Notes: generated by a model not told the origin, from the letters alone. Shown: positions 28,301 through 37,595, counted from the stretch's first letter. The stretch is DNA of 64,000 nt from Echinicola rosea (GCF_005281475.1 NZ_CP040106.1:5074001-5138000); one strand, 5' to 3'. Program-made: numbers and translations.

Positions 28301-31300
28301 TGACCGGACCAACATCGAATACATCGAATTCTGGATGCTCGATCCTTTTATTTCTGGTCCAAATGGCCGGGTCCTGGATGGAATCTTCAACGAAAACAAT
28401 ACCACTGGGGGAAAACTGGTCTTCAACCTTGGCGAAATCTCGGAAGATGTCATGAAAGATGGCCGCCAAGCCTTTGAGAATGGCCTTCCCAAAGACGGGG
28501 ATCCTTCCGAAACTACGGAAAACGAATGGGGACGTGTGACGAACCAACAGTACCTGACCCCCGGTTTTGACAATTCCCCAGAATCGCGGGCATTTCAGGA
28601 CGTCGGATTAGACGGACTGAGCAGCGAGCAAGAAGTAGATTACTTCCAGGACAGGTTTTTGAGCCGATTAAATGTAACTGGTGAAGCCTATGAAAGGATC
28701 GCTGCTGACCCATCAGCAGACACCTTCCAATACTACCTTGGAGAGGAACTCGACCAACAGAATGTGAAGATTCAGGAACGGTACAAGCACTTCAACGGAA
28801 TGGAAAACAACACCCCCATTTCTGCCAGTTCCAACCAATCCTATACTGCTTCCGGCTCCAATAAACCGGACAATGAAGATCTCAACGGTGACAATACCAT
28901 CAACGAGGTAGAAAATTACTACGAGTACGAAATCGACTTGCAGCCGGGAGGGCTGGAAGTAGGAAGGAATCACGTAGTGGGAAAATCCACCCGAAATATC
29001 AACGGCCAGGATATCACTTGGTATCAATTCCGCATTCCCGTCAGACAGCCTGACAATGTACAGGGGGACATCTCAGGCTTTAAGTCCCTGCGGTTTATCC
29101 GGACTTACCTGACCGACTTCGAGCAACCTGTCGTATTGAGGATGGCGCAGTTTAGGATGGTGGGCAGCCAATGGCGAACCTTCCGTGAATCCCTTTATGA
29201 GCGGGGGCTTTTTGAAGTCCCTGAGCCCGATGTCTCCAATATGACCGTGGGTGTGGTCAATATCGAAGAAAATGGACAAGGGAATTCCATGCAAAGCCCC
29301 TATGTTCTTCCACCCGGTATCAACCGGGACCGGGACAACACTTCCACTGTGGAGCGCCAGCTCAATGAACAGTCGCTCAGCCTGTGCATTGACAACCTTC
29401 AAAGCCGTGACGCCAGGGCGGTATTCAAAAACAGCAACTTGGACCTGGTGCAATATGGCCGTCTTAAGATGTTCTTCCACGCCGATAGTGAAGATGCACT
29501 GGACGGGGAACTCACCGCTTTTTTACGACTTGGGACGGATTATACAGACAATTACTATGAGATCGAAGTACCGCTCAACATCACGCCAAAAGGCACCCGT
29601 GATCCCAACCAAATTTGGCCAAGTGCCAATGAAATAGACATCGCTATTGATGAGATCGTAGGGGTAAAATCCGCAAGGGACAATAATCAGCATCCCCAAA
29701 ACCTCCCCTATACTGAACAGATAAGACAGTATAATGTAACGGTAGTGGGCAGGCCAGAACTAAACTATGTTCAGGGACTGATGATCGGTGTACGAAATCC
29801 AGCTTCTACTGGTAGTGCCAGCAAGTCGATCTGTGTCTGGGCCAATGAACTAAGGGTGGTCGATTTCAACAAGTCCAATGGGTGGGCAGCCAATGCACGA
29901 CTAAATGCCAAAATCGCTGATGTAGCCACAATCTCCAGCAGCATCCGCCATAACACCTTTGGCTTTGGCGGACTGGAAACGCGGCTTTCCGAAAGGTCTC
30001 GGGAGTCCACCACTCAGTATGATGTATCTGCAAATGTCCAAGTGGACCGCTTACTTCCAGAAGGATTGAACCTGAGTGTCCCCATGTACGTCAGCATGGA
30101 AAACAGTACTACAAAACCACAATTTGATCCGCTAAACCCTGATGTTCCCTTTGAACTGGCCTTGAGTAAATTCAGGACCAACTCCGAACGTGAAGCCTAT
30201 CGTGATCTGGTGCTCGACCAAGTCAAACGCCGTAATATAAGCTTCTCCAATGTGCGGAAACTGCCGAGTGAAAAAAAAGAGAAAAACCATATTTATGACC
30301 TGTCAAACTTTTCTTTCTCTTATGCTTATGGAATCGTAAAACAAAGCAATATCAACACGGAGGATTATACATATGAATCCTATCGTGGCAATATTTCCTA
30401 TAATTACGCCCCCAATCCTGTGGTCGTGGAGCCTTTTAAAAACTGGGGAGTGCTCAAAAGCCCCTACCTTCAGCTGATAAGGGATTTTAACCTTAACCTG
30501 GCCCCCAGCCAGATCACGGCAAGCTTGGATGTGGACAGGAAATTCATGCGTACCCAGTACCGAAATGACCAGCTGACCACCGAAGGGGTGGATCCACTTT
30601 TCCAAAAGAGCTTTTATATCAACCGCTTTTTTGGCCTCAACTGGGACCTGACCCAAAACCTGAGTTTTGACTACCGGGCCAATGTCAATGCCATTGTGGA
30701 CGAACCTCAGGGAGACTTGGACACCGAAACCAAACAGGACTCTGTCCGAAGCAACTTCAAAAAGCTGGGAAGGCCCACCAACTACAACCATTCTTTCATT
30801 GCCAATTACACCGTACCACTGGACAAGATGCCCGCATTGGACTGGATAAGTGCCGATATCAGGTACGAAGCCACGTACAGTTGGCTCACCGGTTCCATTG
30901 GCCAAAGGGATACGCTGGGGAATGTCATCCAAAACACCAGAAACCGCACATTAAACGGTAAAATGGACTTTGTAGGGCTGTACAACAAATCGGCGAAACT
31001 GCGTGCATTGAATGCTCCAAAACGGCCGAGCATCCCTGGCCAAAGAAATAAGGAACAGGACAGCATCACCACCGATGGTTTTGGCAACGGAATCCTGAAA
31101 TTTGCCATGATGCTGAAAGAGATCTCTGGTCAATACAGTATTACCGAAGGCACCTTTTTGCCCGGGTATATGGAAAATACAGGGCTGTTTGGGATGGACA
31201 GGAGCTTTATGAACCCAGGACTTGGCTTTTTGTTTGGGAGCCAAAATGCTGACATCCGCTATGACCTGGCCAACAGAGGTGTCATGGCACCCAGCTCGGA

Positions 31301-32444
31301 CCTTACTCAGGCATTCCGGCAAAATCAAGTGAAAAACCTGCAAATACAGGCCATCCTGGAGCCGGCGAGGGACTTTAGGGTCACCTTGGACATGAGAAAA
31401 AGGGAAACAGGCCAATACAGTGAAATCTTCCGTAGTGAAAGCGAGGCCAGCAATGACTACCTCTCTGTAAATCCTAACCGCTTAGGAGCCTATAACATCA
31501 CTTACAATATGATCAAAACGACATTTGCCAAGGATGATGCGGATAACAATTCTCCCCTATTCAATGATTTTGAATCCTACCGATCCGTGATCAAGGGCAG
31601 ACTGGATGCCTCCAATCCAGGAGGAGAATACAATATCAATGGGCAAGATGTGCTGGTACCCGCTTTTCTGGCAGCTTACAGTGGTAAGTCTCCCCAAGAA
31701 ATCCCGCTAAATCCATTTCCCAAGTTTCCACTGCCCAATTGGCGCGTGGAATACCGGGGACTGTCCCGTCTTTCGTTGTTCGAAGAAACCTTCAGTTCCA
31801 TCAACCTGACGCACAATTATACCTCCACGTACGATGTGAGCAATTTCTCTTCTTCCCTACTCTACCAAAACGGCTTGGAACTGTACAATAAGATTGAGCA
31901 CTACCCTGCTGCCAGCATAACAGACGAATATGGAAGTTATATTCCCGTATTTATCCTCAACCAAGTGGTCTTGTCAGAACGTTTTGGGCCATTCCTTGGT
32001 GTGGACATACTGACCAAAAACCGGATGAACATCTCATTTGAATTCAACAAAGAAAGGGCCATCGGGCTCAACTTCTCCAACGCCCAGGTAACGGAACAAA
32101 AAAGCAAGGATTTCAGGTTTGAGCTAGGCTATACCAAATCCGGTGTCAAAATCCCTTTCAAGGTGCAAGGACAACAAGAAATTCTGGACAATGACCTGGA
32201 AATAAGGGTCAGCACCAGCATTGTGGATACACAAACACTCCAGCGAAAACTGGAGGAAGGCAGCACCATTACCAATGGCAACGTCAATCTACAGATCAGG
32301 CCGAGTTTGGGCTATATCATCAACCAAAACCTAAAAGTGACCTTCTACTTTGACAGGACGGTGAATGATCCACGGATTACGACTGCCTACCGTAGAAGTT
32401 CTACTGCCTTTGGTGGACAATTACGATTTAATTTAGGGCAATAG
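25308..32444 (+). CDS. sprA: Cell surface protein SprA (type IX secretion translocon)
   Basis: 2378 residues. SprA is the giant outer membrane beta-barrel channel of the type IX secretion system and is needed for gliding in gliding species. Marks: signal peptide (LLLTVFLLSGWQAAQAQG), TNPLYPQQSPLDYRNSPFY, the repeated beta-strand pattern through the whole length, RGLIPPITMSPTFDRLFGGSEINIVPTGYINLDFGG, and a final strand ending FGGQLRFNLGQ. An in-frame TAA at 25293 leaves TTG 25308 as the first usable start; no ATG precedes the signal peptide. Adjacent to ruvA and gcvH, as often seen in Bacteroidota. Confidence 0.95.
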   Translation: MTITGSYFLKGCSNPKNFSATFSLLLTVFLLSGWQAAQAQGVSSDSIPSKMDSLEERRALPSFLLWDNYRTNPLYPQQSPLDYRNSPFYNQSPQEQQVEIELDSTLQYRVYDQMDSTDVNAGYTFDFEEFSKIQELRMRQQYWRDRSKGMYGESAVSGRGLIPPITMSPTFDRLFGGSEINIVPTGYINLDFGGIFRRIDNPSIPIRQQRNGGFNFDQQIQMSVNGNLGEKMQINANFDSNNSFDFQNQLKVEYRGFEEDIIKSIEIGNVSMPVQNSLIQGSQNLFGVKTQLQFGKLFMTAVASTQRGQRDEIVIEGDGQGRPFELRASEYDDNRHFFLAHFFRENYERWLRGLPQILSGVNVTRVEVYIMNRANNTETLRNFTAFMDLGEGERIYRPDNPNIGTGTPGSPASNEANDLFDNLTANPNFRPYDQASNQIESGLGLVKGTDFVQVNGARKLANNEYTFHKELGYLSLNRKILNDEVVAVSFEYTYNGQAYKVGEMSEDYQNRPESDVLFLKLLRPARINTNVPTWDLMMKNVYSFNANQIQKEGFQLQVIYRDDRTGLDNPSLLEGQQVKDVPLVRLMGLDNLNPQNDPAPDGNFDFVPGLTILPEKGMLIFPKLEPFGKTLADNFLPNEESLKDKFVYDTLYRTTKADAELVTRLNKYYIKGNLTAGSSSEIMLPGLNISEGSVIVNAGNIPLTEGVDYTVDYNIGRVVIINEGILASGKRITISFEKADLVSFQTRSLLGTRFDYIFNDNLTLGGTFLYLNERPNITRISTGSETIKNSLWGLDLNYSEKSRWLTKLADALPFTDTKDESLVTFSGEFAHLIPGTSNKVDGEGASYIDDFETAITPFSLGGSPQSWKLSSTPRTNDNRFDMSMMTEDQLGNAYRRARLAWYNIDNVFYRRTGQGVPENITDEDRQNYYVKSFTPQEIFEGRDQDAIVLPEPLFDLAYYPSERGMYNYNPALDSEGLLPSPEDNYGGISRVITSDVDFDRTNIEYIEFWMLDPFISGPNGRVLDGIFNENNTTGGKLVFNLGEISEDVMKDGRQAFENGLPKDGDPSETTENEWGRVTNQQYLTPGFDNSPESRAFQDVGLDGLSSEQEVDYFQDRFLSRLNVTGEAYERIAADPSADTFQYYLGEELDQQNVKIQERYKHFNGMENNTPISASSNQSYTASGSNKPDNEDLNGDNTINEVENYYEYEIDLQPGGLEVGRNHVVGKSTRNINGQDITWYQFRIPVRQPDNVQGDISGFKSLRFIRTYLTDFEQPVVLRMAQFRMVGSQWRTFRESLYERGLFEVPEPDVSNMTVGVVNIEENGQGNSMQSPYVLPPGINRDRDNTSTVERQLNEQSLSLCIDNLQSRDARAVFKNSNLDLVQYGRLKMFFHADSEDALDGELTAFLRLGTDYTDNYYEIEVPLNITPKGTRDPNQIWPSANEIDIAIDEIVGVKSARDNNQHPQNLPYTEQIRQYNVTVVGRPELNYVQGLMIGVRNPASTGSASKSICVWANELRVVDFNKSNGWAANARLNAKIADVATISSSIRHNTFGFGGLETRLSERSRESTTQYDVSANVQVDRLLPEGLNLSVPMYVSMENSTTKPQFDPLNPDVPFELALSKFRTNSEREAYRDLVLDQVKRRNISFSNVRKLPSEKKEKNHIYDLSNFSFSYAYGIVKQSNINTEDYTYESYRGNISYNYAPNPVVVEPFKNWGVLKSPYLQLIRDFNLNLAPSQITASLDVDRKFMRTQYRNDQLTTEGVDPLFQKSFYINRFFGLNWDLTQNLSFDYRANVNAIVDEPQGDLDTETKQDSVRSNFKKLGRPTNYNHSFIANYTVPLDKMPALDWISADIRYEATYSWLTGSIGQRDTLGNVIQNTRNRTLNGKMDFVGLYNKSAKLRALNAPKRPSIPGQRNKEQDSITTDGFGNGILKFAMMLKEISGQYSITEGTFLPGYMENTGLFGMDRSFMNPGLGFLFGSQNADIRYDLANRGVMAPSSDLTQAFRQNQVKNLQIQAILEPARDFRVTLDMRKRETGQYSEIFRSESEASNDYLSVNPNRLGAYNITYNMIKTTFAKDDADNNSPLFNDFESYRSVIKGRLDASNPGGEYNINGQDVLVPAFLAAYSGKSPQEIPLNPFPKFPLPNWRVEYRGLSRLSLFEETFSSINLTHNYTSTYDVSNFSSSLLYQNGLELYNKIEHYPAASITDEYGSYIPVFILNQVVLSERFGPFLGVDILTKNRMNISFEFNKERAIGLNFSNAQVTEQKSKDFRFELGYTKSGVKIPFKVQGQQEILDNDLEIRVSTSIVDTQTLQRKLEEGSTITNGNVNLQIRPSLGYIINQNLKVTFYFDRTVNDPRITTAYRRSSTAFGGQLRFNLGQ

Positions 32445-32468
32445 GTTTTATGATTTGTCGAAAGCTTG

Positions 32469-32476
32469 TATTTTTG
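32469..32476 (+). promoter_or_regulatory. Possible promoter -7 element of gcvH
   Basis: TATTTTTG fits TAnnTTTG and lies 26 bases before the gcvH ATG. The nearest TTTG (32454-32457) is too close for a standard -33 box. Confidence 0.35.
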
Positions 32477-32502
32477 GCTTTACTTAATCCTAAATATAAC
32501 AT

Positions 32503-32880
32503 ATGGACTTCCCTAAAGACTTAAAGTACACAAAAGACCACGAGTGGGTAAAGATCGAAGGAGACATCGCAACAATCGGCATTACGGAATTTGCCCAAAG
32601 AGAATTGGGTGACATCGTTTATGTGGAAGTGGAAACCGTCGGTGAAACTATTGAGACCGGAGAAGTGTTTGGTACAGTAGAGGCCGTTAAAACCGTTTCT
32701 GATCTATTCATGCCAATAAACGGTGAAATCACCGAATTTAATGACGAACTGGAAGGATCTCCCGAGCTTGTCAATGATTCCCCTTACGAAGATGGCTGGA
32801 TGATCAAAGTGAAATTTGAAGGGGCACTTCCTGACGATTTGCTTTCTTCCGAAGCCTACGCCGAACTGGTTGGTGAATAA
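32503..32880 (+). CDS. gcvH: Glycine cleavage system H protein
   Basis: 125 residues, full length. The lipoyl carrier shuttles the aminomethyl group between P, T and L proteins of glycine cleavage. The lipoylation lysine is K63 in [47 protein letters not shown] and [17 protein letters not shown] are typical. The next gene begins within its last codons. Confidence 0.96.
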   Translation: MDFPKDLKYTKDHEWVKIEGDIATIGITEFAQRELGDIVYVEVETVGETIETGEVFGTVEAVKTVSDLFMPINGEITEFNDELEGSPELVNDSPYEDGWMIKVKFEGALPDDLLSSEAYAELVGE

Positions 32881-33265
32881 GAAAAAGTATTTTAGCGAGC
32901 GACTATTGCCTGCTATCATGTGGTCTCTCATCTTGGCATGGTTGATCCTTTCGCCCGGCAACAAACTCCCGGATGTCTCGAAAGTACCCGGCTTGGACAA
33001 GATTGGCCATTTTGGTCTATTTGCAGGGGTGCTCTTCTTTTGGAACAGAGTTTGGAACCATTTCCAAAAGCCTTTTAGCAAAAGTAAATTTATTACTAAT
33101 CATTTAGTTTTAGGAATTATTTTTGCTATATTGGTAGAGTGGTTGCAGCAATTGGCACCATACAGGGCATTTGACCTGTTTGATATTGCTGCAAACTTGC
33201 TAGGAAGTGCAGTCGGCACCATTTGTTTTTATATTTTGTACAAGAAGAAAAGTAAGCTTGTATAA
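32873..33265 (+). CDS. VanZ-like small membrane protein
   Basis: About 130 residues from GTG 32873 (TTG 32870 is also possible), overlapping gcvH by eight bases in another frame; an earlier in-frame ATG at 32816 would bury 65 bases in gcvH. Hydrophobic segments: [49 protein letters not shown], and [17 protein letters not shown]. The pattern [16 protein letters not shown]...[27 protein letters not shown] is the VanZ-like signature (often called a teicoplanin resistance relative), though most members have no known role. Confidence 0.82.
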   Translation: MNKKKYFSERLLPAIMWSLILAWLILSPGNKLPDVSKVPGLDKIGHFGLFAGVLFFWNRVWNHFQKPFSKSKFITNHLVLGIIFAILVEWLQQLAPYRAFDLFDIAANLLGSAVGTICFYILYKKKSKLV

Positions 33266-33338
33266 GTAAAAATAAATGGTTAGAATTGTTATCGCTAAGA
33301 AGCAAAGAATTATTAACCTTTATATGAAGTATTAAACT

Positions 33339-34013
33339 ATGGAAGCTAAAAAGACACCAAAAGCTGATCTGAGCAAAAAGTCAGGAATGTTCCTGAACTT
33401 GGGGCTTCTTGTCAGCGTTGGTCTTACGCTGTTTGCTTTCGAGTACAAAACGTACGAATCAGGAGCACTGATGGATCTAGGAACAGTGGAAGACGATTTC
33501 GAGGAATTATTAGATATTCCTATTACGGAACAGCCACCACCACCACCGCCACCGGTAGAACAGCCTATCATCGAGGAAATTCCTGATGAAGTGGAAATTG
33601 AGGAGAAAATCGAAGTAAACTTCGATGTAGAAGTACAGGAAGAAACCGTTATTAAGGAAGTTGTAATCGAAGACGCTCCAGTGCAGGAAAAAGCCGAAGA
33701 GATCTTTGATGTGGTAGAAACCATGCCTACACCTCCAGGAGGAATGGAAGGTTGGAACAAGTACCTTAGCAAAAACCTTAAATACCCAACCCAAGCACGA
33801 AGAATGGGTATTGAAGGAACGGTTTATGTAGTTTTCGTAGTAAACACTGATGGTTCTATCCAAGATGTTGGTATCCTTAGGGGCATCGGAGGTGGCTGTG
33901 ATGAAGAAGCCATGCGCGTAGTTCGAAACGCACCTAAGTGGGAGCCTGGTAAACAAAGGGGACGACCAGTTAGGGTAAAAATGAGATTACCGATTCGATT
34001 TAAGCTAAGCTAA
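33339..34013 (+). CDS. TonB family protein, copy 1
   Basis: 224 residues: basic N-terminus MEAKKTPKADLSKKSGMF, one membrane anchor (FLNLGLLVSVGLTLFAFEYKTY), a Pro/Glu-rich periplasm-spanning linker (about 60-125), and a C-terminal TonB domain (about 140-224) with PPGGMEGWNKYLSKNLKYPTQARRMGIEGTVYVVFVV and a final KMRLPIRFKL. TonB couples the proton-motive force to outer membrane transporters. exbB/exbD are not adjacent. A close paralogue follows 745 bp downstream. Confidence 0.9.
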   Translation: MEAKKTPKADLSKKSGMFLNLGLLVSVGLTLFAFEYKTYESGALMDLGTVEDDFEELLDIPITEQPPPPPPPVEQPIIEEIPDEVEIEEKIEVNFDVEVQEETVIKEVVIEDAPVQEKAEEIFDVVETMPTPPGGMEGWNKYLSKNLKYPTQARRMGIEGTVYVVFVVNTDGSIQDVGILRGIGGGCDEEAMRVVRNAPKWEPGKQRGRPVRVKMRLPIRFKLS

Positions 34014-34033
34014 TCAATCGCACAACCTATAAG

Positions 34034-34068
34034 AAAGGGGGCTGTCATTCATTTGACAGCCCTTTTTT
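34034..34068 (+). terminator. Rho-independent terminator of the first tonB-like gene
   Basis: GGGCTGTCA (34039-34047) / TGACAGCCC (34054-34062), six-base loop, then TTTTTT. It separates the two tonB-like genes into independent units. Confidence 0.88.
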
Positions 34069-34574
34069 AATTCCCTCCTATTACATTAATCTCCAAGCTT
34101 TTGTTGGATCAAGCGGAAAAGTTGGGGGCTGCCGGTTTTTTTAATGGCTAAACCACAGATAAAAAATGCCACAAAGGTCCAAAGGTACCAAGTGGATGAT
34201 GTAAACTTTACTATAAAACATATATTTTTTTGTCCCTTAGGGGTGCATCATTGTTCCTATAAATAAAGAAATCAATTTGGGTTTATGTGACTGACTTTTG
34301 GCAAGAATGATTTTGGCTCTGTATGGATTACAGTGGGTAGATTATTTTATCAAAAATCCTGATGATTAATCATTACCTAATAAAATAGCCCCAAGGACAT
34401 CATCCACCTATCCGCTATTGGGCGTGAAGAAATTAAACAAGCGGGCGGAAAAAGGGCAGGCCTGTTTGACGAAATGGTGGTAAAAATGGTTGTTGCAAGC
34501 TAAACACGAGGAGTTTGCCTGCATGTGGGCGGGGTTTGATTTTAGCCCAATAGATGCAATGTGGAGGTTTTTCG
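34069..34574. other. Long intergenic stretch between the tonB-like genes
   Basis: No gene is supported. A CCACAGAT word lies near 34153. The right half overlaps a 76-codon minus-strand frame (34433-34663) that ends in an inverted repeat and is more likely part of a dispersed intergenic element than a protein. Confidence 0.4.
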
Positions 34575-34606
34575 GTCACTTTTTTGACCTGTAGCAAAAA
34601 AGTGAC
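34575..34606. repeat. Perfect 12-bp inverted repeat (REP-like hairpin)
   Basis: GTCACTTTTTTG (34575-34586) pairs exactly with CAAAAAAGTGAC (34595-34606) across an eight-base loop. It is not followed by a simple T-run and no gene ends just before it, so a dispersed palindromic element is as likely as a terminator. Confidence 0.6.
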
Positions 34607-34758
34607 AAAGGTTAAAGGAGCCATTTCACTGAAATTTAACAATCTATCATAATACTTACCCACACTAAATTATATAGAACAATGATCTTATTTAACTATT
34701 TTATTAGTTTGTAAACTAATTATTTAGTATATTGTTACATAATCAAACTACAGATCAT

Positions 34759-35436
34759 ATGGAATCCAAAAAAACACCAAAAGCAGATTTAAGGAGAAAG
34801 CATGGTCTATTCTTAAATATCGGCTTGTTAATCAGCACAGGACTGGCCCTAGTCGCCTTTGAATTTAAATCCTACGCAGTCATCACAATACAGGATTATA
34901 ATCTCAGACCTGATCCATTGGAGGATATTTTGGATGTGCCCATCACCACTCACAGAGTTCCCAAGCCTCCAAAGATCGAGCAACCGGAAATCAAAGAAGT
35001 CCCAAATGATAAGGAAATCCAAGAAAAATTCGAGCCTATCCTGGATATAGAATTTCCGGAGGATCCCATCGTCAATAGTCCTGCTCTTCCCACTGGACCT
35101 CCAATAGCAGATAAGGCTGACGAGATCAAAGATTTTGCAGAACAGTTGCCCACTCCTCCCGGGGGCATGGAAGGATGGGCACAATACCTCAGTGGCAACT
35201 TAACATATCCCAAACAAGCTGTCAGACTGGGAATAGAAGGGACGGTATTCTTGGTCTTTGTCGTGAACAAAGATGGATCGATCCAAGATGTGGAAATATT
35301 ACGAGGTGTGGGTGGTGGCTGTAGTGAGGAGGCTATCAGGGTACTCGAAAACGCTCCCGACTGGAAACCAGGCCTCCAAGGAGGGCGGCCGGTGAGGGTA
35401 AAAATGCGGTTGCCCATTAAATTTAAACTTAACTAA
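34759..35436 (+). CDS. TonB family protein, copy 2
   Basis: 225 residues from ATG 34759, chosen because MESKKTPKADLRRKHG aligns with the start of copy 1 (MEAKKTPKADLSKKSG). Same plan: anchor (GLFLNIGLLISTGLALVAFEF), a proline-rich linker (about 60-130), and a TonB C-terminal domain (PPGGMEGWAQYLSGNLTYPKQAVRLGIEGTVFLVFVV ... KMRLPIKFKLN). The linker has diverged most. It has its own upstream region; TTTG 34708-34711 and TATATTG 34728-34734 make a weak promoter candidate. Confidence 0.9.
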   Translation: MESKKTPKADLRRKHGLFLNIGLLISTGLALVAFEFKSYAVITIQDYNLRPDPLEDILDVPITTHRVPKPPKIEQPEIKEVPNDKEIQEKFEPILDIEFPEDPIVNSPALPTGPPIADKADEIKDFAEQLPTPPGGMEGWAQYLSGNLTYPKQAVRLGIEGTVFLVFVVNKDGSIQDVEILRGVGGGCSEEAIRVLENAPDWKPGLQGGRPVRVKMRLPIKFKLN

Positions 35437-35642
35437 GTTCCGCCAAACTTTATTTTTTTGGGGCCATATTCATAAAATAATTGCCCCTTATGCTATTGGG
35501 TAATGCAAAAAAGAAGTCATACCCTCCAATTGAGAGGGTTGATTTTCCATATCCTGCTAAATCCAGGTATCCAAATGATATTGGTCGCAAACAGACTTAA
35601 ATAATGAAAAGCAATTTTCTTTATTGGGAACTAAATTTGTGG

Positions 35643-35650
35643 TATTTTTG
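35643..35650 (+). promoter_or_regulatory. Promoter -7 element of ssrA
   Basis: TATTTTTG matches TAnnTTTG and is 16 bases before the tmRNA 5' end, as expected; an upstream TTATTG (35621-35626) may be the -33 box. Confidence 0.6.
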
Positions 35651-35666
35651 TCATCCTTAACCAAAT

Positions 35667-36075
35667 GGGGCTGACCGGTTTTGACAGTAGGTGTGAAGAC
35701 TGGGCTCGCATGTCGGGTGGAGCATGTACGCCCGCGAATAATTCATGCGATCTATAATTGGCGAATCTAATTACGCCATGGCTGCCTAATCAGACCCTCA
35801 TAGGGACTGATACTGCTTAAAGGGTTGAGTTCGCAAGGCGAATTCCCCAGCCACATCCCGCGGCGCTCTGTCTTGGCAGCGCTGATCTTGGGGTGTCGAC
35901 TTGCCAGGACTAGTATTGCTGATGCTATTAAGGCAGTGCGAAACTCAAATAGCTAAGCGTGACGGTAGCTGTGTCATCCAGCGGCCCAACGACGAAAACC
36001 CAATAGATGACTAAACATGTAGACGGTACAGTGTTTCCCTATCTGGACCAGGGTTCGACTCCCTGCAGCTCCACC
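35667..36075 (+). ncRNA. ssrA: tmRNA (transfer-messenger RNA)
   Basis: The 5' end GGGGCTGACC and the 3' end CAGCTCCA form a seven-pair acceptor stem (one G-U), and the T arm CAGGGTTCGACTCCCTG is standard. The tag frame at 35760-35789 reads Gly-Glu-Ser-Asn-Tyr-Ala-Met-Ala-Ala-stop, close to known Bacteroidota tags, and marks stalled-ribosome products for proteolysis. The final bases are CC then T, so a genomic CCA is not complete in this copy. The last 37 bases also encode the recombinase C-terminus on the other strand, marking ssrA as the insertion site of the element downstream. Confidence 0.96.
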
Positions 36076-37595
36076 TGACGGCACAAATCCATATTTCTGG
36101 GTTTTGTGCCGTTCTTTTTAACACTTAATCCTCTATCTATCAAATAGATAAGACTAATCATTTTATTAACTTTAGGGGTTCGATAATTATTTTTTTCAAA
36201 TACCAATTTTTCACTGAAGGTCGAACTCAACAGCCTCTGCTTGTCTTCCAGGCCTGATTTTGCATATAAATCACCTAAATTAGAAATTACCCTTAAACAG
36301 GATTTTATCATTTCTTTGATGTTTCTTTTCGGCTTTTCACGAACACTCGCCAATTGAAACTCTAATCGATCTATTGAATCCGATACTTCTTTTTTGATTT
36401 CTTTAAAATCATCACTATCAATTTTATCATTCAGCAAAAGCTGCCTTGCTTTTTTTAGCTTATTACTCTCATTTTCAATTTTCTCTAATAAGGATTTCGT
36501 TTCATTTCCCCTATCATTTAATTTTGAATTAAGAATTTCAATTAGTTCTTTTTGAAAATACTTAAGCCTTTCTTCTTTTATTGAAAACTGATTAAGCATC
36601 TCAATCAGTTTCTCATTTACTAAATCAGCTCTAAAACGACATCTACATGGTGATTTACAATGGTAGTAATAATAATACTTCCCTGTTTTGCTTTTTGAAG
36701 GGCTTCCCGTCAAACCTCTTCCACAATTGGGACATTCTAGAAAACCTCTGAGTGGCAACTGTTCCTTGGAAACTATTTTAACATTATTTTTCCTTCCCCT
36801 TCCATCCAAAATATCCTGAACACTTTTAAATAATCTTTCTGAAATCAAGGCCTCATGTTGCCCCTCAACGAAGTAAGATTCTTCACCCTTATATGCAGGA
36901 ACAAAAATTTTTCCAATGTAATGTTTATTCCTTAGCATTCTCCAAAAACTGGATTTTGTAAGGCTCAAACCCTTTTTGAACATTTCTGTATAGATTTTCT
37001 CGGTTTTAAAAGTACCTTCTGCTACCTTTTCAAATGATTCGATGACAAGACTAGCTTCTGGTTCTTTTGGTGCAATGTATTTTTTTCCTGTTTCAGTCGA
37101 CCGATTAATATACCCCGTTGGTGCTTTCTTCAAATACCGACCTTCTTTGGTTGCCCTTCTAATACCATGAAATATATTGAGTGCCCTCCTATCATTTTCG
37201 ACTTCTGGTGCAGCCAAATAAATAGCCAACATCATTTTGTTTTCAGGTATTTCCAAATCAAGTGGCTGTTCTATTGCTTGGGGTTCAATATTAAGACCTC
37301 TTAGAATATTAATCATAAAATAAGCATCCCCTGCATTTCTGCTAAACCTGTCCCATTTAGTAAATAGGATGAGATCTACTTTCCCTATCCTTCTTCCTTT
37401 AAGATCAGTCAAAAGTCTTTGCCACTCAGGCCGATCAAAAGTCTTGGCACTATGGTCCTCATAAATAACTTGCCTTACTTTTATACCATTAACAAGGCAA
37501 TACCTTTTTAATACCTCTTCTTGATTCCGTTGGGAATAACCTTTATCAGCCTGCTCGTCTGTACTTACTCTAACATATAAATCAGCTATTTTCAT
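36039..37595 (-). CDS. Large serine recombinase (integrase)
   Basis: 518 residues. N-terminal resolvase domain: LYVRVSTDEQADKGYS with the nucleophile Ser11, then DHSAKTFDRPEWQRLL and LFTKWDRFSRNAGDAYFMI. Recombinase domain near 150-260 (RRATKEGRYLKKAPTGYI). A zinc ribbon lies at about 285-315 (CPNCGRG ... HCKSPC), followed by a coiled coil (about 335-430). Enzymes of this type insert and excise DNA between unlike att sites. The last codons (VELQGVEPWSR, TAG at 36039-36041) are read from the tmRNA gene, so the stop depends on the insertion site. Start is 13 bases inside the end of a small upstream gene. Confidence 0.93.
   Translation of the reverse strand: MKIADLYVRVSTDEQADKGYSQRNQEEVLKRYCLVNGIKVRQVIYEDHSAKTFDRPEWQRLLTDLKGRRIGKVDLILFTKWDRFSRNAGDAYFMINILRGLNIEPQAIEQPLDLEIPENKMMLAIYLAAPEVENDRRALNIFHGIRRATKEGRYLKKAPTGYINRSTETGKKYIAPKEPEASLVIESFEKVAEGTFKTEKIYTEMFKKGLSLTKSSFWRMLRNKHYIGKIFVPAYKGEESYFVEGQHEALISERLFKSVQDILDGRGRKNNVKIVSKEQLPLRGFLECPNCGRGLTGSPSKSKTGKYYYYYHCKSPCRCRFRADLVNEKLIEMLNQFSIKEERLKYFQKELIEILNSKLNDRGNETKSLLEKIENESNKLKKARQLLLNDKIDSDDFKEIKKEVSDSIDRLEFQLASVREKPKRNIKEMIKSCLRVISNLGDLYAKSGLEDKQRLLSSTFSEKLVFEKNNYRTPKVNKMISLIYLIDRGLSVKKNGTKPRNMDLCRQVELQGVEPWSR
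36078..36119 (+). terminator. Terminator of ssrA lying inside the recombinase gene
   Basis: ACGGCACAAA (36078-36087) pairs with TTTTGTGCCGT (36102-36112), followed by TCTTTTT. It sits directly after the tmRNA 3' end but inside the coding sequence of the opposing recombinase gene, so the inserted element itself seems to supply the terminator. Confidence 0.75.
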
